Shown here: positions 27,904 to 37,528 of the stretch, one piece after another | Position numbering within the stretch: position 1 is the first letter of the stretch | Layout of the letters: every line of letters starts with the position of its first letter | Source of the DNA: UBA5158 sp963692955 | GTDB lineage: Bacteria > Pseudomonadota > Gammaproteobacteria > DSM-16500 | Assembly: GCA_963692955.1 (NCBI GenBank) | Contig: OY843587.1 | Span: 2,480,001 to 2,544,000 of the forward strand | DNA length: 64,000 nt | Reading direction: 5' to 3' | Position numbers and translations under genes: made by a program | Notes under the pieces: model-generated | The model's input: only the letters and a program-made list of their open reading frames with translations | What the model was told of the DNA's origin: nothing | Database searches by the model: none

Positions 27904-29205
27904 TCATGGTCTAGGGGAAGGTTTTTCCTCAGAGATATTAAATAGGCTAGAAAGGTTATCTTGAATTCTGCCCATAAATCCTTGGCTAGTTGTGCTGGGT
28001 TTCTCGAGATAGCCTTGAACTTCCTTGTTACCAAACTTAACCGATTGTTCGCCTAAAGATATTTTTGGCCACGGTCCCTCATCGAGGCTACGGGTAAAAT
28101 CCAAAATCACTTCAACTTTAACGTCATAAATAAAATCATTACCCCGGTCTGGTAATATCATATCTCCAGCATCATCGCCGGATGTGTAAGCGCATTTAGT
28201 TTGAATAACTTCATCATTAATTGAAAAACCTTTCGAGTTGGTTTTGAAATTTGTAACACGTTTTTGTACTATATCATCCGGGGTGTTACGCATCGCATCC
28301 AATGGCCCGATACGAAAATCAGTATCTTTGGTTAATGCGTCAAACGCGGCTGCGGCCATCGGGCGCTGCCATGCCCCTTGATGCAGGGTTGCCGTTAATA
28401 CTTGCAAGGCGTCATTTTGATAATTTGGTTTAACGTTTTTTAACAAATTTGTTTTTAAAAATTCTTTTAGTGTTTCTATATCTGCAAATAATGGATCAGG
28501 CACATCGCGTAAATTACGTTGTTTTTTTACGAGGTCCTGAATCAGGACGCCATCTATATATAATGGCGTGTAATTAGGGTCTACACGGTTCCAGTCAGCC
28601 AGCATATTACTTTCTTTTTCAATGGGCTTAATTGGAATAGCGTTAAATAAGGTTTTAACATTAGGACTGGATTTTTTTTCTTCTGGGGTATTTTTTTCAT
28701 CTAATGAAACTTCTAATTTTTCGCTGATACGAGGCAACAAATCATTAAAAAGTTTTTTTGTTTTGGCAGCGTCTACTGATTTCTGTGTCGCCTTCTCTAG
28801 CGCTGGGGTTGCGGGAACTAAACTCACCGTACTTACCGCGTTATCGTAATTGATTCCATAGACAGTGTAAGCATGGCTTTCATTTGCCAATTTCCTGACT
28901 GAGTCGGCATCAAAAAGTAAAACATATTGTAACTTCTTACCGCCAATTTTTTCAAAAGAATGGATTAGGTGCGCACCTGCTATATCTTGAATTGGATATT
29001 CAGATCCATCAGTTGATTTAAATTTATTTTGGCCAAAACCAATGGTATTCATAAAATCAGTAGCGTTAGACTCCATATCCAGGGATTTCAAAAATCCTTC
29101 TTTAGCTTCTGGAGAACCTAGCAGCATGCCAGTAAACTTGAATTGATTTTTTTTATCAGGAACGTATTCGTTCGCAATGGCGACTGCAATGGGAAGTTTT
29201 GGCAT
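27904..29205 (-). CDS. Hypothetical protein, possible effector
   Basis: 433 residues with AGGAG 6 nt before the ATG. No signal peptide or membrane segment. The N-terminal ~130 residues (PIAVAIANEYVPDKKNQFKF ...) and the part after 230 look like two folded units joined by a Lys/Glu/Pro-rich linker (about 165-200). The C-terminus is Ser/Pro-rich with SEEKPSPRP, an acidic and small-residue tail of the kind seen in Dot/Icm substrates. Family not recognised; the effector idea is inference. Confidence 0.6.
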   Translation of the reverse strand: MPKLPIAVAIANEYVPDKKNQFKFTGMLLGSPEAKEGFLKSLDMESNATDFMNTIGFGQNKFKSTDGSEYPIQDIAGAHLIHSFEKIGGKKLQYVLLFDADSVRKLANESHAYTVYGINYDNAVSTVSLVPATPALEKATQKSVDAAKTKKLFNDLLPRISEKLEVSLDEKNTPEEKKSSPNVKTLFNAIPIKPIEKESNMLADWNRVDPNYTPLYIDGVLIQDLVKKQRNLRDVPDPLFADIETLKEFLKTNLLKNVKPNYQNDALQVLTATLHQGAWQRPMAAAAFDALTKDTDFRIGPLDAMRNTPDDIVQKRVTNFKTNSKGFSINDEVIQTKCAYTSGDDAGDMILPDRGNDFIYDVKVEVILDFTRSLDEGPWPKISLGEQSVKFGNKEVQGYLEKPSTTSQGFMGRIQDNLSSLFNISEEKPSPRP

Positions 29206-29322
29206 TATTATCTCCTAAACATAATGTACTATTATTGATATTATATCATGCAGTAGTTTAAATAGTTCACAATTGGGATAACTATAAGTTATTGATAAAT
29301 ATCATAGATTTTAATATTTTGT

Positions 29323-30009
29323 CTACACGATGAAGTTATAAGTCAATGAAAAAATATGACTTAAGATATTTTGACTCTGCTGCGGAGTGCGAACTTCGAA
29401 TTGATTGATGTAACCTACTTCCCACCAAGCAGTTTTTGAATTACGTATGTTGAACCCTAAAAATAAGCGATTTTCATTGAAGACACTGCGTGGTAGGAAG
29501 TCTGCATTGTTTAAACGTACAAAGACTTCATCATAAGAATAGAAATACCATTTTCTCCAGAGCGCAATATTACTTTCAATGGAAAGACGCTGTCGCAGTT
29601 TCACACCTACTTGGTTTGCATTGCCAGGCTTTAATTCTTCTAAGCGCGTGCGCAAATTAAATAAAAAAATTTTCCTTCGATGCTGATGAATGATTTGTTG
29701 GAACAAACGATTTTCTTCAAAAAAATCATTAAAGAGATTTCTGCCGGTCCAACGATAACCCGCCCAGATCGTATCGCTGTCTGTCGCTTGATAACCCAAG
29801 CCCGCCTCCACTAACGCTGCTTGCCAAGGATTGTTATTATTAAGTACGCGCAGTTGAGAAAATAAAAATGAATGCCACTTGTTATTGCGCGCTAAGGAGC
29901 GCTGCATATTGAACCCAAACCATTCTTTTGAATTCTGCTCGAGGGCAAAAGTTTTTGTTGCTAGGCATAGCAAACACAATGTTACGAATATTTTTAGAAA
30001 ATATTTCAT
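29323..30009 (-). CDS. DUF2490-type outer-membrane protein
   Basis: 228 residues from ATG 30009 (MKYFLKIFVTLCLLCLATKTFA, signal peptide). The mature protein is a series of amphipathic beta strands (WAGYRWTGRN, RTRLEELKPG, LRQRLSIESNIALWRKWYFYSYDEVFV, ENRLFLGFNI) as in DUF2490 barrel-like proteins. It starts 4 bp after the sulfatase gene stop and is probably co-transcribed with it. Function of the family is unknown. Confidence 0.72.
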   Translation of the reverse strand: MKYFLKIFVTLCLLCLATKTFALEQNSKEWFGFNMQRSLARNNKWHSFLFSQLRVLNNNNPWQAALVEAGLGYQATDSDTIWAGYRWTGRNLFNDFFEENRLFQQIIHQHRRKIFLFNLRTRLEELKPGNANQVGVKLRQRLSIESNIALWRKWYFYSYDEVFVRLNNADFLPRSVFNENRLFLGFNIRNSKTAWWEVGYINQFEVRTPQQSQNILSHIFSLTYNFIV

Positions 30010-30013
30010 ATCA

Positions 30014-31984
30014 TCAATTGGGAGTGACGATATTAAACATGGGAGGGAAAGTATCGAATAATCCCATAAATTCAGCAAGCTTATCTTTGTTACCCGCCAT
30101 AGTGATAGCTTTGTTGGCCACCGCGTCTTTTAAATTCGTTTCTTTGAGAATGATTTTATTAAACATGTCGCGGGATAAATTTAGCGTCGCATCGGCGGTT
30201 TGAATTTGTTTAGCGGGCGTGTAAATCAATACGGAATTTTCTAATTCTAATGCGTATTGTTGTTTAGTATCAGTGAAGTTAAGATTGATTTTAATATTTT
30301 TTCCATCGGCTCTTGCGCCATCCAACTTGATGCCCATGTAATCTAAAAACATTTCAATCGGCATCGCTTTCAATGTGTCTGCGCTGGCCGTCTCAGTGCC
30401 AATGCTGGCAGGAATGCCATTGCGTAACTCATACGCGCCCATTAGATATTCGTTGCGCCAAGTGGCGTTTTCAGTTTGATAACCAAGTTGTTCTAACGCG
30501 TCGGCTTCTAAATTCTTCGCGGCTTGATTACTGGGATCAGCGAATACCACGTGATTAACGACTTGCGCGACCCATCGATAATCACCTTTATTGTAATAGT
30601 CTTTAGCTTTGTTGATCACCGCGTCAGCGCCGCCCATCATATCAACATAACGTTTGCCAGCTTCAACGGGGGTTAATTCATTCAAGTGTGAAGGATTTGA
30701 ATCGTACCAACCTAGATAGCGTTGGTAAACCGCTTTCGCATCGTGACTGACGGTGCCGTAATAGCCGCGGTTATACCATTCATCGGAAAGTGATTTTGGT
30801 AATTTCAACATGTTGCCGACTTCGGTCAGCGTGTAACCTTGATTCATCAAGTGCAGCGTTTGATCGTGAAGATATTTATAAAGATCGCGTTGCTTACTCA
30901 GGTAATCAACAATGTCTTTCGATCCCCACATCGGCCAATGATGTTGCGCGAAAATCACGTCGGATTTATCGCCATATAAATGAATAGCGTCATTCAACGT
31001 TTTCCACCAAGCCGCGGCGTCTCTGACTTGCGCGCCGCGCAAAGTGTAGAGGTTATGCATGGTATGCGTGGCGTCTTCCGCGGCGCAGAGTGCTTTAAAT
31101 TTAGGGAAATATAATAACATTTCGGCGGGAGCTTCGGTGTTGGGTGCTAAATGAAATTGAATTTCAACACCATCAATGACGCGGGTATCATCGGCTTTGC
31201 TAATGATATCAGACGGCGGAATTAAAGTTATTTCGCCGAGAGAAACTGTTTTACCCAACGCGCCGTCGACTTGGCCATTTTCACCTTTTGGTAATAACGC
31301 ACCGTACATGTAGATCGCGCGTCTACTCATCGCATTACCGGCATAGACATTTTCACTGATGGCCGCTGCTAAAAACCCTTGTGGCGCGATCAATTTCACT
31401 TTACCGGAAGCGACATCTGCCGGTGTGATGACACCGCGCACGCCGGCGTAATGGTCTGCGTGACTATGCGTGTAAATGACGGCGACGATCGGCCGTTTAG
31501 GTCGGTGTTGAAAATACAAATCGAGCGCGGCTTTCGCGGTTTGTAAACTCGTTAACGGATCAATGATGATTAAGCCGGTGTTTCCTTCAATAATATCCAT
31601 ATTCGCTAAATCAAAGCCGCGGACTTGATAAATGTTATCTGTGACTTTGAATAAGCCGTTATTCATATTTAGGTTGGCTTGCCGCCATAAGCTAGGATTG
31701 ACCGTCGCGGGCGCCGGCATTTTTTTCAAAAAAGCGTAATCTTTTAAAGACCAAACGGTATGGCCTTCAGGAGTTTTTATAGTTAAATCTGGGAACGTCG
31801 CAATAAAACCTTTTTGCGCGTCGGCGAAATCTTTTTGGTTTGAGAAGGGTAATTCGGTTAAAATGGCCTTGTTCAACGATTGAGTTTCAACTGAAGCTGG
31901 TTTGGGGCTATTAGTAGGGACTTGATCCGCGTAAGAATTTATTGCGATTAAGCATAACAACATTGCGACACAATTTGATAGCAT
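30014..31984 (-). CDS. Alkyl sulfatase, SdsA1-type metallo-beta-lactamase fold
   Basis: 656 residues with an N-terminal signal peptide (LLCLIAINSYA). The zinc motif THSHADHYAG lies at 172-181, preceded by GNTGLIIIDPLTS. After the catalytic domain comes an alpha-helical dimerisation part and an SCP2-like C-terminus (MPIEMFLDYMGIKLDG ...), the SdsA1 order. Such enzymes hydrolyse primary alkyl sulfates to alcohols in the periplasm. Length and order are complete. Base composition here is closer to the core genome than to the islands. Confidence 0.9.
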   Translation of the reverse strand: MLSNCVAMLLCLIAINSYADQVPTNSPKPASVETQSLNKAILTELPFSNQKDFADAQKGFIATFPDLTIKTPEGHTVWSLKDYAFLKKMPAPATVNPSLWRQANLNMNNGLFKVTDNIYQVRGFDLANMDIIEGNTGLIIIDPLTSLQTAKAALDLYFQHRPKRPIVAVIYTHSHADHYAGVRGVITPADVASGKVKLIAPQGFLAAAISENVYAGNAMSRRAIYMYGALLPKGENGQVDGALGKTVSLGEITLIPPSDIISKADDTRVIDGVEIQFHLAPNTEAPAEMLLYFPKFKALCAAEDATHTMHNLYTLRGAQVRDAAAWWKTLNDAIHLYGDKSDVIFAQHHWPMWGSKDIVDYLSKQRDLYKYLHDQTLHLMNQGYTLTEVGNMLKLPKSLSDEWYNRGYYGTVSHDAKAVYQRYLGWYDSNPSHLNELTPVEAGKRYVDMMGGADAVINKAKDYYNKGDYRWVAQVVNHVVFADPSNQAAKNLEADALEQLGYQTENATWRNEYLMGAYELRNGIPASIGTETASADTLKAMPIEMFLDYMGIKLDGARADGKNIKINLNFTDTKQQYALELENSVLIYTPAKQIQTADATLNLSRDMFNKIILKETNLKDAVANKAITMAGNKDKLAEFMGLFDTFPPMFNIVTPN

Positions 31985-32136
31985 AAATTAATCCTTTAAT
32001 TTATACAGAATTTGATCACCTTACAATAGCACCAGCTATATAGGTAATCTACTAATTTGTGAGAATCGAGACATAAAAAAATTCTGATGAGCCATAATAT
32101 ATTTTTTCCTAACCTAAATCTTTGAAACCTAACAAT

Positions 32137-32610
32137 ATGATATTACGACGCGCTGAAATTTCTGATTCAAAATATATAAGTTTATTACTTATCGAATCGA
32201 TTACGATTAATTGCGTTCAGGATCATAAAGGCAATCCGAAAATAATAAAATCATGGTGTGAAAATAAAACTCCGGAGAATATCGCGATATGGATTGCTGA
32301 TCCTAAAAATTCTATGATTGTGACGCAACAATCTAACGAGGAGACTTTAGATGGCGTTGGGCTAATATCCAAAGATGGGGAAATTTTATTATGTTACGTA
32401 TCACCAAATTCAATTGGAAAAAATATTGGCAACGCACTTTTACACAGGCTAGAAGATGAAGCGTTTAAATTCGACATAAAGAACATTTATCTTAATAGCA
32501 CACACACAGCTCATTCTTTTTATCAGAAGAAAGGCTATATTGATAACGGAGAAATAATTCAATTAGATGATTCGAGATTTTGTTTCCCTATGAATAAAGT
32601 TATCAAGTAA
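32137..32610 (+). CDS. GNAT-family N-acetyltransferase
   Basis: 157 residues from ATG 32137 (a TTG at 32122 would add five). The GNAT pattern is visible: MILRRAEISDSKYI at the start, the acetyl-CoA loop SPNSIGKNIGNALL in the centre and YLNSTHTAHSFYQKKGY near the end. The substrate is unknown. It is isolated between the sulfatase and the cNMP gene. The loop has GKNIG where many members have G-x-G-x-G, still plausible for CoA binding. Confidence 0.8.
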   Translation: MILRRAEISDSKYISLLLIESITINCVQDHKGNPKIIKSWCENKTPENIAIWIADPKNSMIVTQQSNEETLDGVGLISKDGEILLCYVSPNSIGKNIGNALLHRLEDEAFKFDIKNIYLNSTHTAHSFYQKKGYIDNGEIIQLDDSRFCFPMNKVIK

Positions 32611-32714
32611 TAGTGCTACTGGTTAACCTTTGATTAAGATGCTTATAAAAAGTTATTTTTACTGCTAAAGCAGTAAAAAAGACTGATATAGTACATGATT
32701 CAAGAGAAATATAA

Positions 32715-33203
32715 TTATGAATTAGAACTCGCATCAAACCAACGCGCTGTTGTTTCTCTAAGATTATTCGCTAGATATCTGACTAAATATAATGAGACTT
32801 GTAATGCGGTTGCGGGCGCATCGCGGCAGAATGTTTCATAGGTTTTTCTATTCATCAATAATATTGTCGCATGTTGTTGCACGACCACGCTGGCGGAAGT
32901 TAATCCCTCATCAAAAAATGAAATGATTCCAAGTACACTGCCTACCGTGAAATGATAAATCTTTTTACCTGAACCGCTGGTAGTTGCTTTTGAAATAAAG
33001 ACTTCGCCTTCGCAGATGATGCCGAAATAATTAATTTTTTTGCCTTCATGAATAATCACTGCACCATTAGCCGCCTCGAAAGGCGTTAGAAAAGAAGCGA
33101 ATTCGGCAATTTGCGCATCGCTTAATTGTTTCATGCAGGCACATTTATTGAGAAGCTCGATTTTTTGTTCGGACGTCAGCGTTAAGGGGACCAAACTTTC
33201 CAT
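32715..33203 (-). CDS. Cyclic-nucleotide-binding (Crp-like) domain protein
   Basis: 162 residues; one cNMP-binding beta roll with IHEGKKINYFGIICEGEVFI and the phosphate-cassette region GSVLGIISFFDE, where the canonical GE...R(A/S)A is poorly kept (SASVVVQQHATILLMN). It lacks a helix-turn-helix, so it is not a Crp-type regulator. It may bind a ligand or only serve as a protein-interaction domain. GGAG lies 8 nt before the ATG. Confidence 0.78.
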   Translation of the reverse strand: MESLVPLTLTSEQKIELLNKCACMKQLSDAQIAEFASFLTPFEAANGAVIIHEGKKINYFGIICEGEVFISKATTSGSGKKIYHFTVGSVLGIISFFDEGLTSASVVVQQHATILLMNRKTYETFCRDAPATALQVSLYLVRYLANNLRETTARWFDASSNS

Positions 33204-33315
33204 AGTCTCAGCTCCGTCAAATTCATCAGGTCATTCTATTATTCTAGCATATTTATAGGCGGCATCAGAACGCCTTAAACGACGGTCTAATCTATTAGCG
33301 CCTAGCCTAACTGGA

Positions 33316-35274
33316 TCATATTGAAAACTTCATTTTTGACAATGCCTTAGCGCCAGCTTCGCGTAGATTAGTTTTGATTTGAGTTTCTTTTTTTCCTAAT
33401 AATCTATCGAAAAAAGGATGCCTTTGTTGATTAGTTATCGGATGCACCCACAGCTTACTCATCAGTTCGCTAAGTCTTTGTGGCGTCGGCATGCTCTTAA
33501 TTACATTAATTAGTAATCCTTCTAACAATCTCTTTTCATATTTATCTAAAGGGATATTCATTTTATGGTAATAAATGGTTTTTAAAATTTTAGCGTAAGC
33601 CGCATCAACTTCTTCAAGTGAAATTCTTTTTTCTAAATTAGAATTCCATTCATATTTATTCGAATAATACTTCGGGATAAAATTTCTTAGCATCCGCAAT
33701 TCTTGCAGAGTGTTTTGAAAAATTACTTCAGGAACATTTCTCAATAATTTATAAGCCAACTTCTCTTTCTGATATAGAAGCGCGATCGTTAATAATGAAA
33801 TCTTTAGTATTAATTTAGTCTGTTTTTCATAATGCATCTCTTCACCAGACCTGCGGGCCACATCTGTGCAAATCTTTATATCGATGTAATCGTTATATAA
33901 TTTAGATTTATTAAAAATTGAAACCACATTTAGTGATAACAACAACGCTTGATCTGCATGCAATAGCAATCTAATAAATATTTGTTCGCTTGCTAAGAAA
34001 TAATTCGTATTTAATCTAAGTAGGATTTCAGTTTTTGGCAATACGGCTTTATTGTGGTGGATTGAATCCAGAGTACATCGCATGCTTTTTGAAATATCAA
34101 TTCGTGATAAGTGATAAGCAATCTGTTTGAAAATCACATCGGTCGCTGCGTTGTTATCAGCTAAAAATTCTCTCAGTTTATCAAACAAACGCTCTTGGTA
34201 ATCTTTATGGAGGTCTTTTATCAAGCGCGTATCTAATGAAGATCGATTAACTGAAAATAATTCGCTAATCAAGTTCTTAAAATTCAAATCTTCTTGATGA
34301 AGTCGACTATTTAAGGTGGACTTCGCATAACTAATAATATTATCTAAATTAGCATTTTTTTTAGTCGTCGTTAAGCTTAGTTGTCTTTGCTCCTCCAAAG
34401 TAAGGTACTTCATAATATATGAATATGACGCGTTACAATTATTCTTAACCAACGCGTTCGGAAACTGTTCTATGTAAATTCGCGCAAGGTTATAATTTGG
34501 ATTATTACGAGAAAGAATTAAAGAAAATTGAATATCTTTTCGAATAGCTTCCTCAGAAAGAGATTGATATGGACGTTGGGAGCTTAATATGAATACTGGC
34601 ACAGATTTATTTAATAATGCTTTTATGTGCGCACGATGACGATATGCAACCAATCTTTCAAACAAATTATTATTACGCGCGAACACGCCAATTACCGCAG
34701 CGCGTGAAAAGCCAACCAATAATTCATTCATTTCTGGAATTTGATTTTTTACTCTAGCTAAAGCTAATGAAGCTTTAAGAATATCTAAACTTAAATTAGC
34801 TGGTACGATTTGTTGACTTTCAGGCTGCGTCACACGCCTTAACCAGAACCTTTCGTCTGTATTGACACGCTGATTAAAAATATATTTATTTTGCTTAAGA
34901 TGACATTTGGTTAAATCAAAAAGTATACCGACGGAAATATAATTTCCGTGCGTAAAAAGATTAACGCAGCCATCCGTAGGTAGCAAGGTAGTAGACATTT
35001 TTTTCGTATAAATCGAGTCTTTTGCGCTGCCTCGCGCATGCAAGATAACAGCACTCTCCCATGATTGTAAAAAATAATTGTAACGACGACTTCGTTCGAC
35101 TCCATTAGCAAGGGGCTTAACTGGACGATTGTTTTTTGGCGACGCTATTTGCTTAAGCAAATATTCCCAATTACGATCATCGTCAACGACCGTACGCACT
35201 GTTTTTGCTAACACATTACCCTCGGCAAATACTCTATTTACCGTCTCTTCACCAATCATTTCGAAACTAAACAT
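33316..35274 (-). CDS. Large orphan protein, candidate effector
   Basis: 652 residues, mostly helical, no signal peptide. A strong SD (GGAGG) precedes the ATG closely. The N-terminal ~150 residues contain VNLFTHGNYISVGILFD and NTDERFWLRR; the rest resembles helical repeats rich in Leu, Arg and Asn. It overlaps the upstream gene (35256-36173) by 19 bp, so the pair is translationally coupled. Not recognised; its size, AT-rich codons and lack of relatives fit an effector. Confidence 0.68.
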   Translation of the reverse strand: MFSFEMIGEETVNRVFAEGNVLAKTVRTVVDDDRNWEYLLKQIASPKNNRPVKPLANGVERSRRYNYFLQSWESAVILHARGSAKDSIYTKKMSTTLLPTDGCVNLFTHGNYISVGILFDLTKCHLKQNKYIFNQRVNTDERFWLRRVTQPESQQIVPANLSLDILKASLALARVKNQIPEMNELLVGFSRAAVIGVFARNNNLFERLVAYRHRAHIKALLNKSVPVFILSSQRPYQSLSEEAIRKDIQFSLILSRNNPNYNLARIYIEQFPNALVKNNCNASYSYIMKYLTLEEQRQLSLTTTKKNANLDNIISYAKSTLNSRLHQEDLNFKNLISELFSVNRSSLDTRLIKDLHKDYQERLFDKLREFLADNNAATDVIFKQIAYHLSRIDISKSMRCTLDSIHHNKAVLPKTEILLRLNTNYFLASEQIFIRLLLHADQALLLSLNVVSIFNKSKLYNDYIDIKICTDVARRSGEEMHYEKQTKLILKISLLTIALLYQKEKLAYKLLRNVPEVIFQNTLQELRMLRNFIPKYYSNKYEWNSNLEKRISLEEVDAAYAKILKTIYYHKMNIPLDKYEKRLLEGLLINVIKSMPTPQRLSELMSKLWVHPITNQQRHPFFDRLLGKKETQIKTNLREAGAKALSKMKFSI

Positions 35275-36173
35275 GTGCCCTCCTCTGACCGCTCAAGGTA
35301 ATGGTCGTATTGTTGTAATAAGTTTTTGACCTGGGTTGATTTTAATTTATTGGCAAACATAGAATTGTAATTTCCATATTTATATTCGACGCCAACGGTC
35401 TTTGACACCATCAGGCTTTCGTGAAAACTATGCGCGCCCGCTATCACCAAATAACTAGCGATCACTAACGCATAGTCTTGCCATTCATTTTTATTCAATA
35501 GATTTAATAACCCGGCAAGTAACATTAATGAACCTGTATGGCCTGATGGTCCGCTAATTGTTGGCATTAATAACTTTGATGCTTGCGCGTAAAATGATGA
35601 ATTTACATCTGCAATAAACTTTTCTTTAGCGGGTTTGTGTTTTGAAATACTCGTAATTTTTTGGTTAAAAAATTCGAGTCGGCAAATACCTTGCTGGTAA
35701 AATGAATTATCCGGGGTGGAGATTTCTGTGCGCGCACGATCTGAAAATAACTGCGGGTTGAAAATCTTCTGTACCAACTCTTGTTTCAGAGCTGCGTTTG
35801 TCTTAGCTGTGTTGAGATAATCATAGATATAGTGAATAAAGCAGGTTTGAACATGCAAGGCTTCCGATGGATTCTCATCAGCGTTCCCTAAAACTTGCAA
35901 CGCCTGCTGTAAAGGCGCTACGTCGGCTAACGGCGTGAGGTGACCATGTATTTCTTGGTTGTATAAAGCGCCGGTAAATTTTGGGTGATCTTCAATGATA
36001 TTAACTATTTCATCGTAATATTCTTTCAACATTGAAATTAGATTATTTGAAATTTTTACTATCGCATGGATGCAGCTAGGATCTTTTATTAAAATTAATG
36101 CCAGCTTAGTTTCAAAAAACTCTTTGTGGCTAATAATCAGTTCTTTTAAGACGTTATCGAATTGCTTATGCAT
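35256..36173 (-). CDS. Orphan protein coupled to 33316-35274
   Basis: 305 residues from ATG 36173 (MHKQFDNVLKEL), preferred over an upstream in-frame start at 36209 because GAGAG lies about 7 nt before it. Helical; a central hydrophobic segment with GPSGHTGSLMLLAGLL and a second, DYALVIASYLVIAGAHSFHESLMV, could be membrane-associated or a buried core. I do not recognise the family. It shares the operon with the 652-residue gene. Confidence 0.65.
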   Translation of the reverse strand: MHKQFDNVLKELIISHKEFFETKLALILIKDPSCIHAIVKISNNLISMLKEYYDEIVNIIEDHPKFTGALYNQEIHGHLTPLADVAPLQQALQVLGNADENPSEALHVQTCFIHYIYDYLNTAKTNAALKQELVQKIFNPQLFSDRARTEISTPDNSFYQQGICRLEFFNQKITSISKHKPAKEKFIADVNSSFYAQASKLLMPTISGPSGHTGSLMLLAGLLNLLNKNEWQDYALVIASYLVIAGAHSFHESLMVSKTVGVEYKYGNYNSMFANKLKSTQVKNLLQQYDHYLERSEEGTCLVSK

Positions 36174-36402
36174 TATTTTTCTCTCATTGTATACCTCGTA
36201 GATACACAATAGAGAAAACAGAATTATAAATACAATATATAGATTTTATAGCATCTATAACTTTTTCTTATCAGATTAATTTATAGGTTACGATTATTAT
36301 TCGCATACCAATTAATTTAAGTTGTCATATATTGATCATTACCAGCAAATTAATTACAATTAAGATCTTTTTCCAGCCAAAATACTTAATAAATGGACTT
36401 TT

Positions 36403-37001
36403 ATGCCAAACCAAACAATTTTGAATTACATTTTAAAAAAACATGACTGCCACACAGTCATTCTATATGGCTCGCGCGTGGATGGTACTAATGATGCAAC
36501 AAGCGATTATGATATTTTAGCAATTCGTGACAGCGGAGATTTCGAAAAAGATTGTGCGGTTTTTGAAGGCTGCTATTTAGATGCATTCATCTATTCAGAA
36601 GGTAACATCATTGAGCCAGATTCATTTTTAATTCGAATCAAAGATGGAATCGTATTGGCTCAAAAAAATAAGTTGGGCGATGAACTGCTATCGCATGTAA
36701 CTAAAATTTATGAACATGGCCCTGAAAAAACGCCAGCTTGGGAAAAACAAGAAATTATAAGTTGGTTGCCAAAGATGTTAGAACGCGCAAAAAGAAATGA
36801 CGTCGAAGGAAATTACCGCCGACACTGGTTACAAACCGAGTTATTGAAATGTGGTATCTGGGCCCTAAAAAATCATTTGCTTGGTTAAAAGAAAATGACA
36901 CAGAGGCTTATGAGAAGTTTTCTAAAGCGCTGCAAGCAAACGCTAGGGTCAGTTCGATTAAAGAACTCATTAACCAAATTTTAAAAATCAAAAATCGCTA
37001 A
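36403..37001 (+). pseudogene. Nucleotidyltransferase-domain protein, frameshifted near its C-terminus
   Basis: The N-terminal 100 residues are a minimal nucleotidyltransferase: VILYGSRVDGTNDATSDYDIL gives GSR and DxD, with a third acid in LDAFIY. The frame stops at 36888, but from about 36845 another frame continues sensibly (MWYLGPKKSFAWLKENDTEAYEKF ... ILKIKNR) to 37001, and WxLGxKKSxxWLKExDxxAY is the tail I expect for this family. A one-base change near 36845 would restore a ~199-residue protein. It overlaps the convergent kinase gene by 21 bp. Confidence 0.65.
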
Positions 37002-37499
37002 AGACACAATTTCCAAAGCAACTTCCGTTTCACTTTTAGATGTTGTATCAATTAATCTAAATAATTTTTCATCCGTAAACGCATTATCAAAATCTTCTTG
37101 CATCTTAAGCATGCTATTTAACTCTTGCTGCTTTTGCCACAAAATTCTATCTCTAACACGGATGCGGCGTTCGAGTTCTTGTTCGCCGCAGCGCAGTCTA
37201 AACGCTTTTATTGGCAAGTTATGTTTTGAAAAATAATTTTCAAACTTTTCGAACAAAATCGCCATTTCGTAAGTCAACGGTATAACAAAATTCATTTCAC
37301 CGCGTTGTTTGTGATATTCAATTATCAAGGATAATGATTGATAAACACTTTCTACATCCGTTTCATTTTCCCAAGCGAAAGGCACGCGGGACGCAAACCA
37401 GTCGCAATCTAAAAAAACTATTTTTCCGATTTCCTGTAATAGCGCCCAGCTTGTATCGGTTTTTCCAGCACCGGTAGGACCGGTGAGCAAGATAATCAT
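36981..37499 (-). CDS. P-loop kinase-like protein
   Basis: 172 residues with Walker A GPTGAGKT at about 7-14, a FLDCDWF strand and an Arg-rich lid (LERRIRVRDR), an arrangement typical of small nucleoside or shikimate-kinase-like P-loop proteins. GGAGG lies 6 nt before the ATG. The substrate cannot be told. It begins 29 bp after the gene at 37529-38512 on the same strand. Confidence 0.78.
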   Translation of the reverse strand: MIILLTGPTGAGKTDTSWALLQEIGKIVFLDCDWFASRVPFAWENETDVESVYQSLSLIIEYHKQRGEMNFVIPLTYEMAILFEKFENYFSKHNLPIKAFRLRCGEQELERRIRVRDRILWQKQQELNSMLKMQEDFDNAFTDEKLFRLIDTTSKSETEVALEIVSLAIFDF

Positions 37500-37528
37500 T
37501 GCGGCCCTCCGGTTGATATGGACACTGA

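Noticed and set aside
36380..36395. PmrA-box-like CTTAATA before the nucleotidyltransferase
   Set aside because: Only a partial match in AT-rich DNA and not placed like known boxes.
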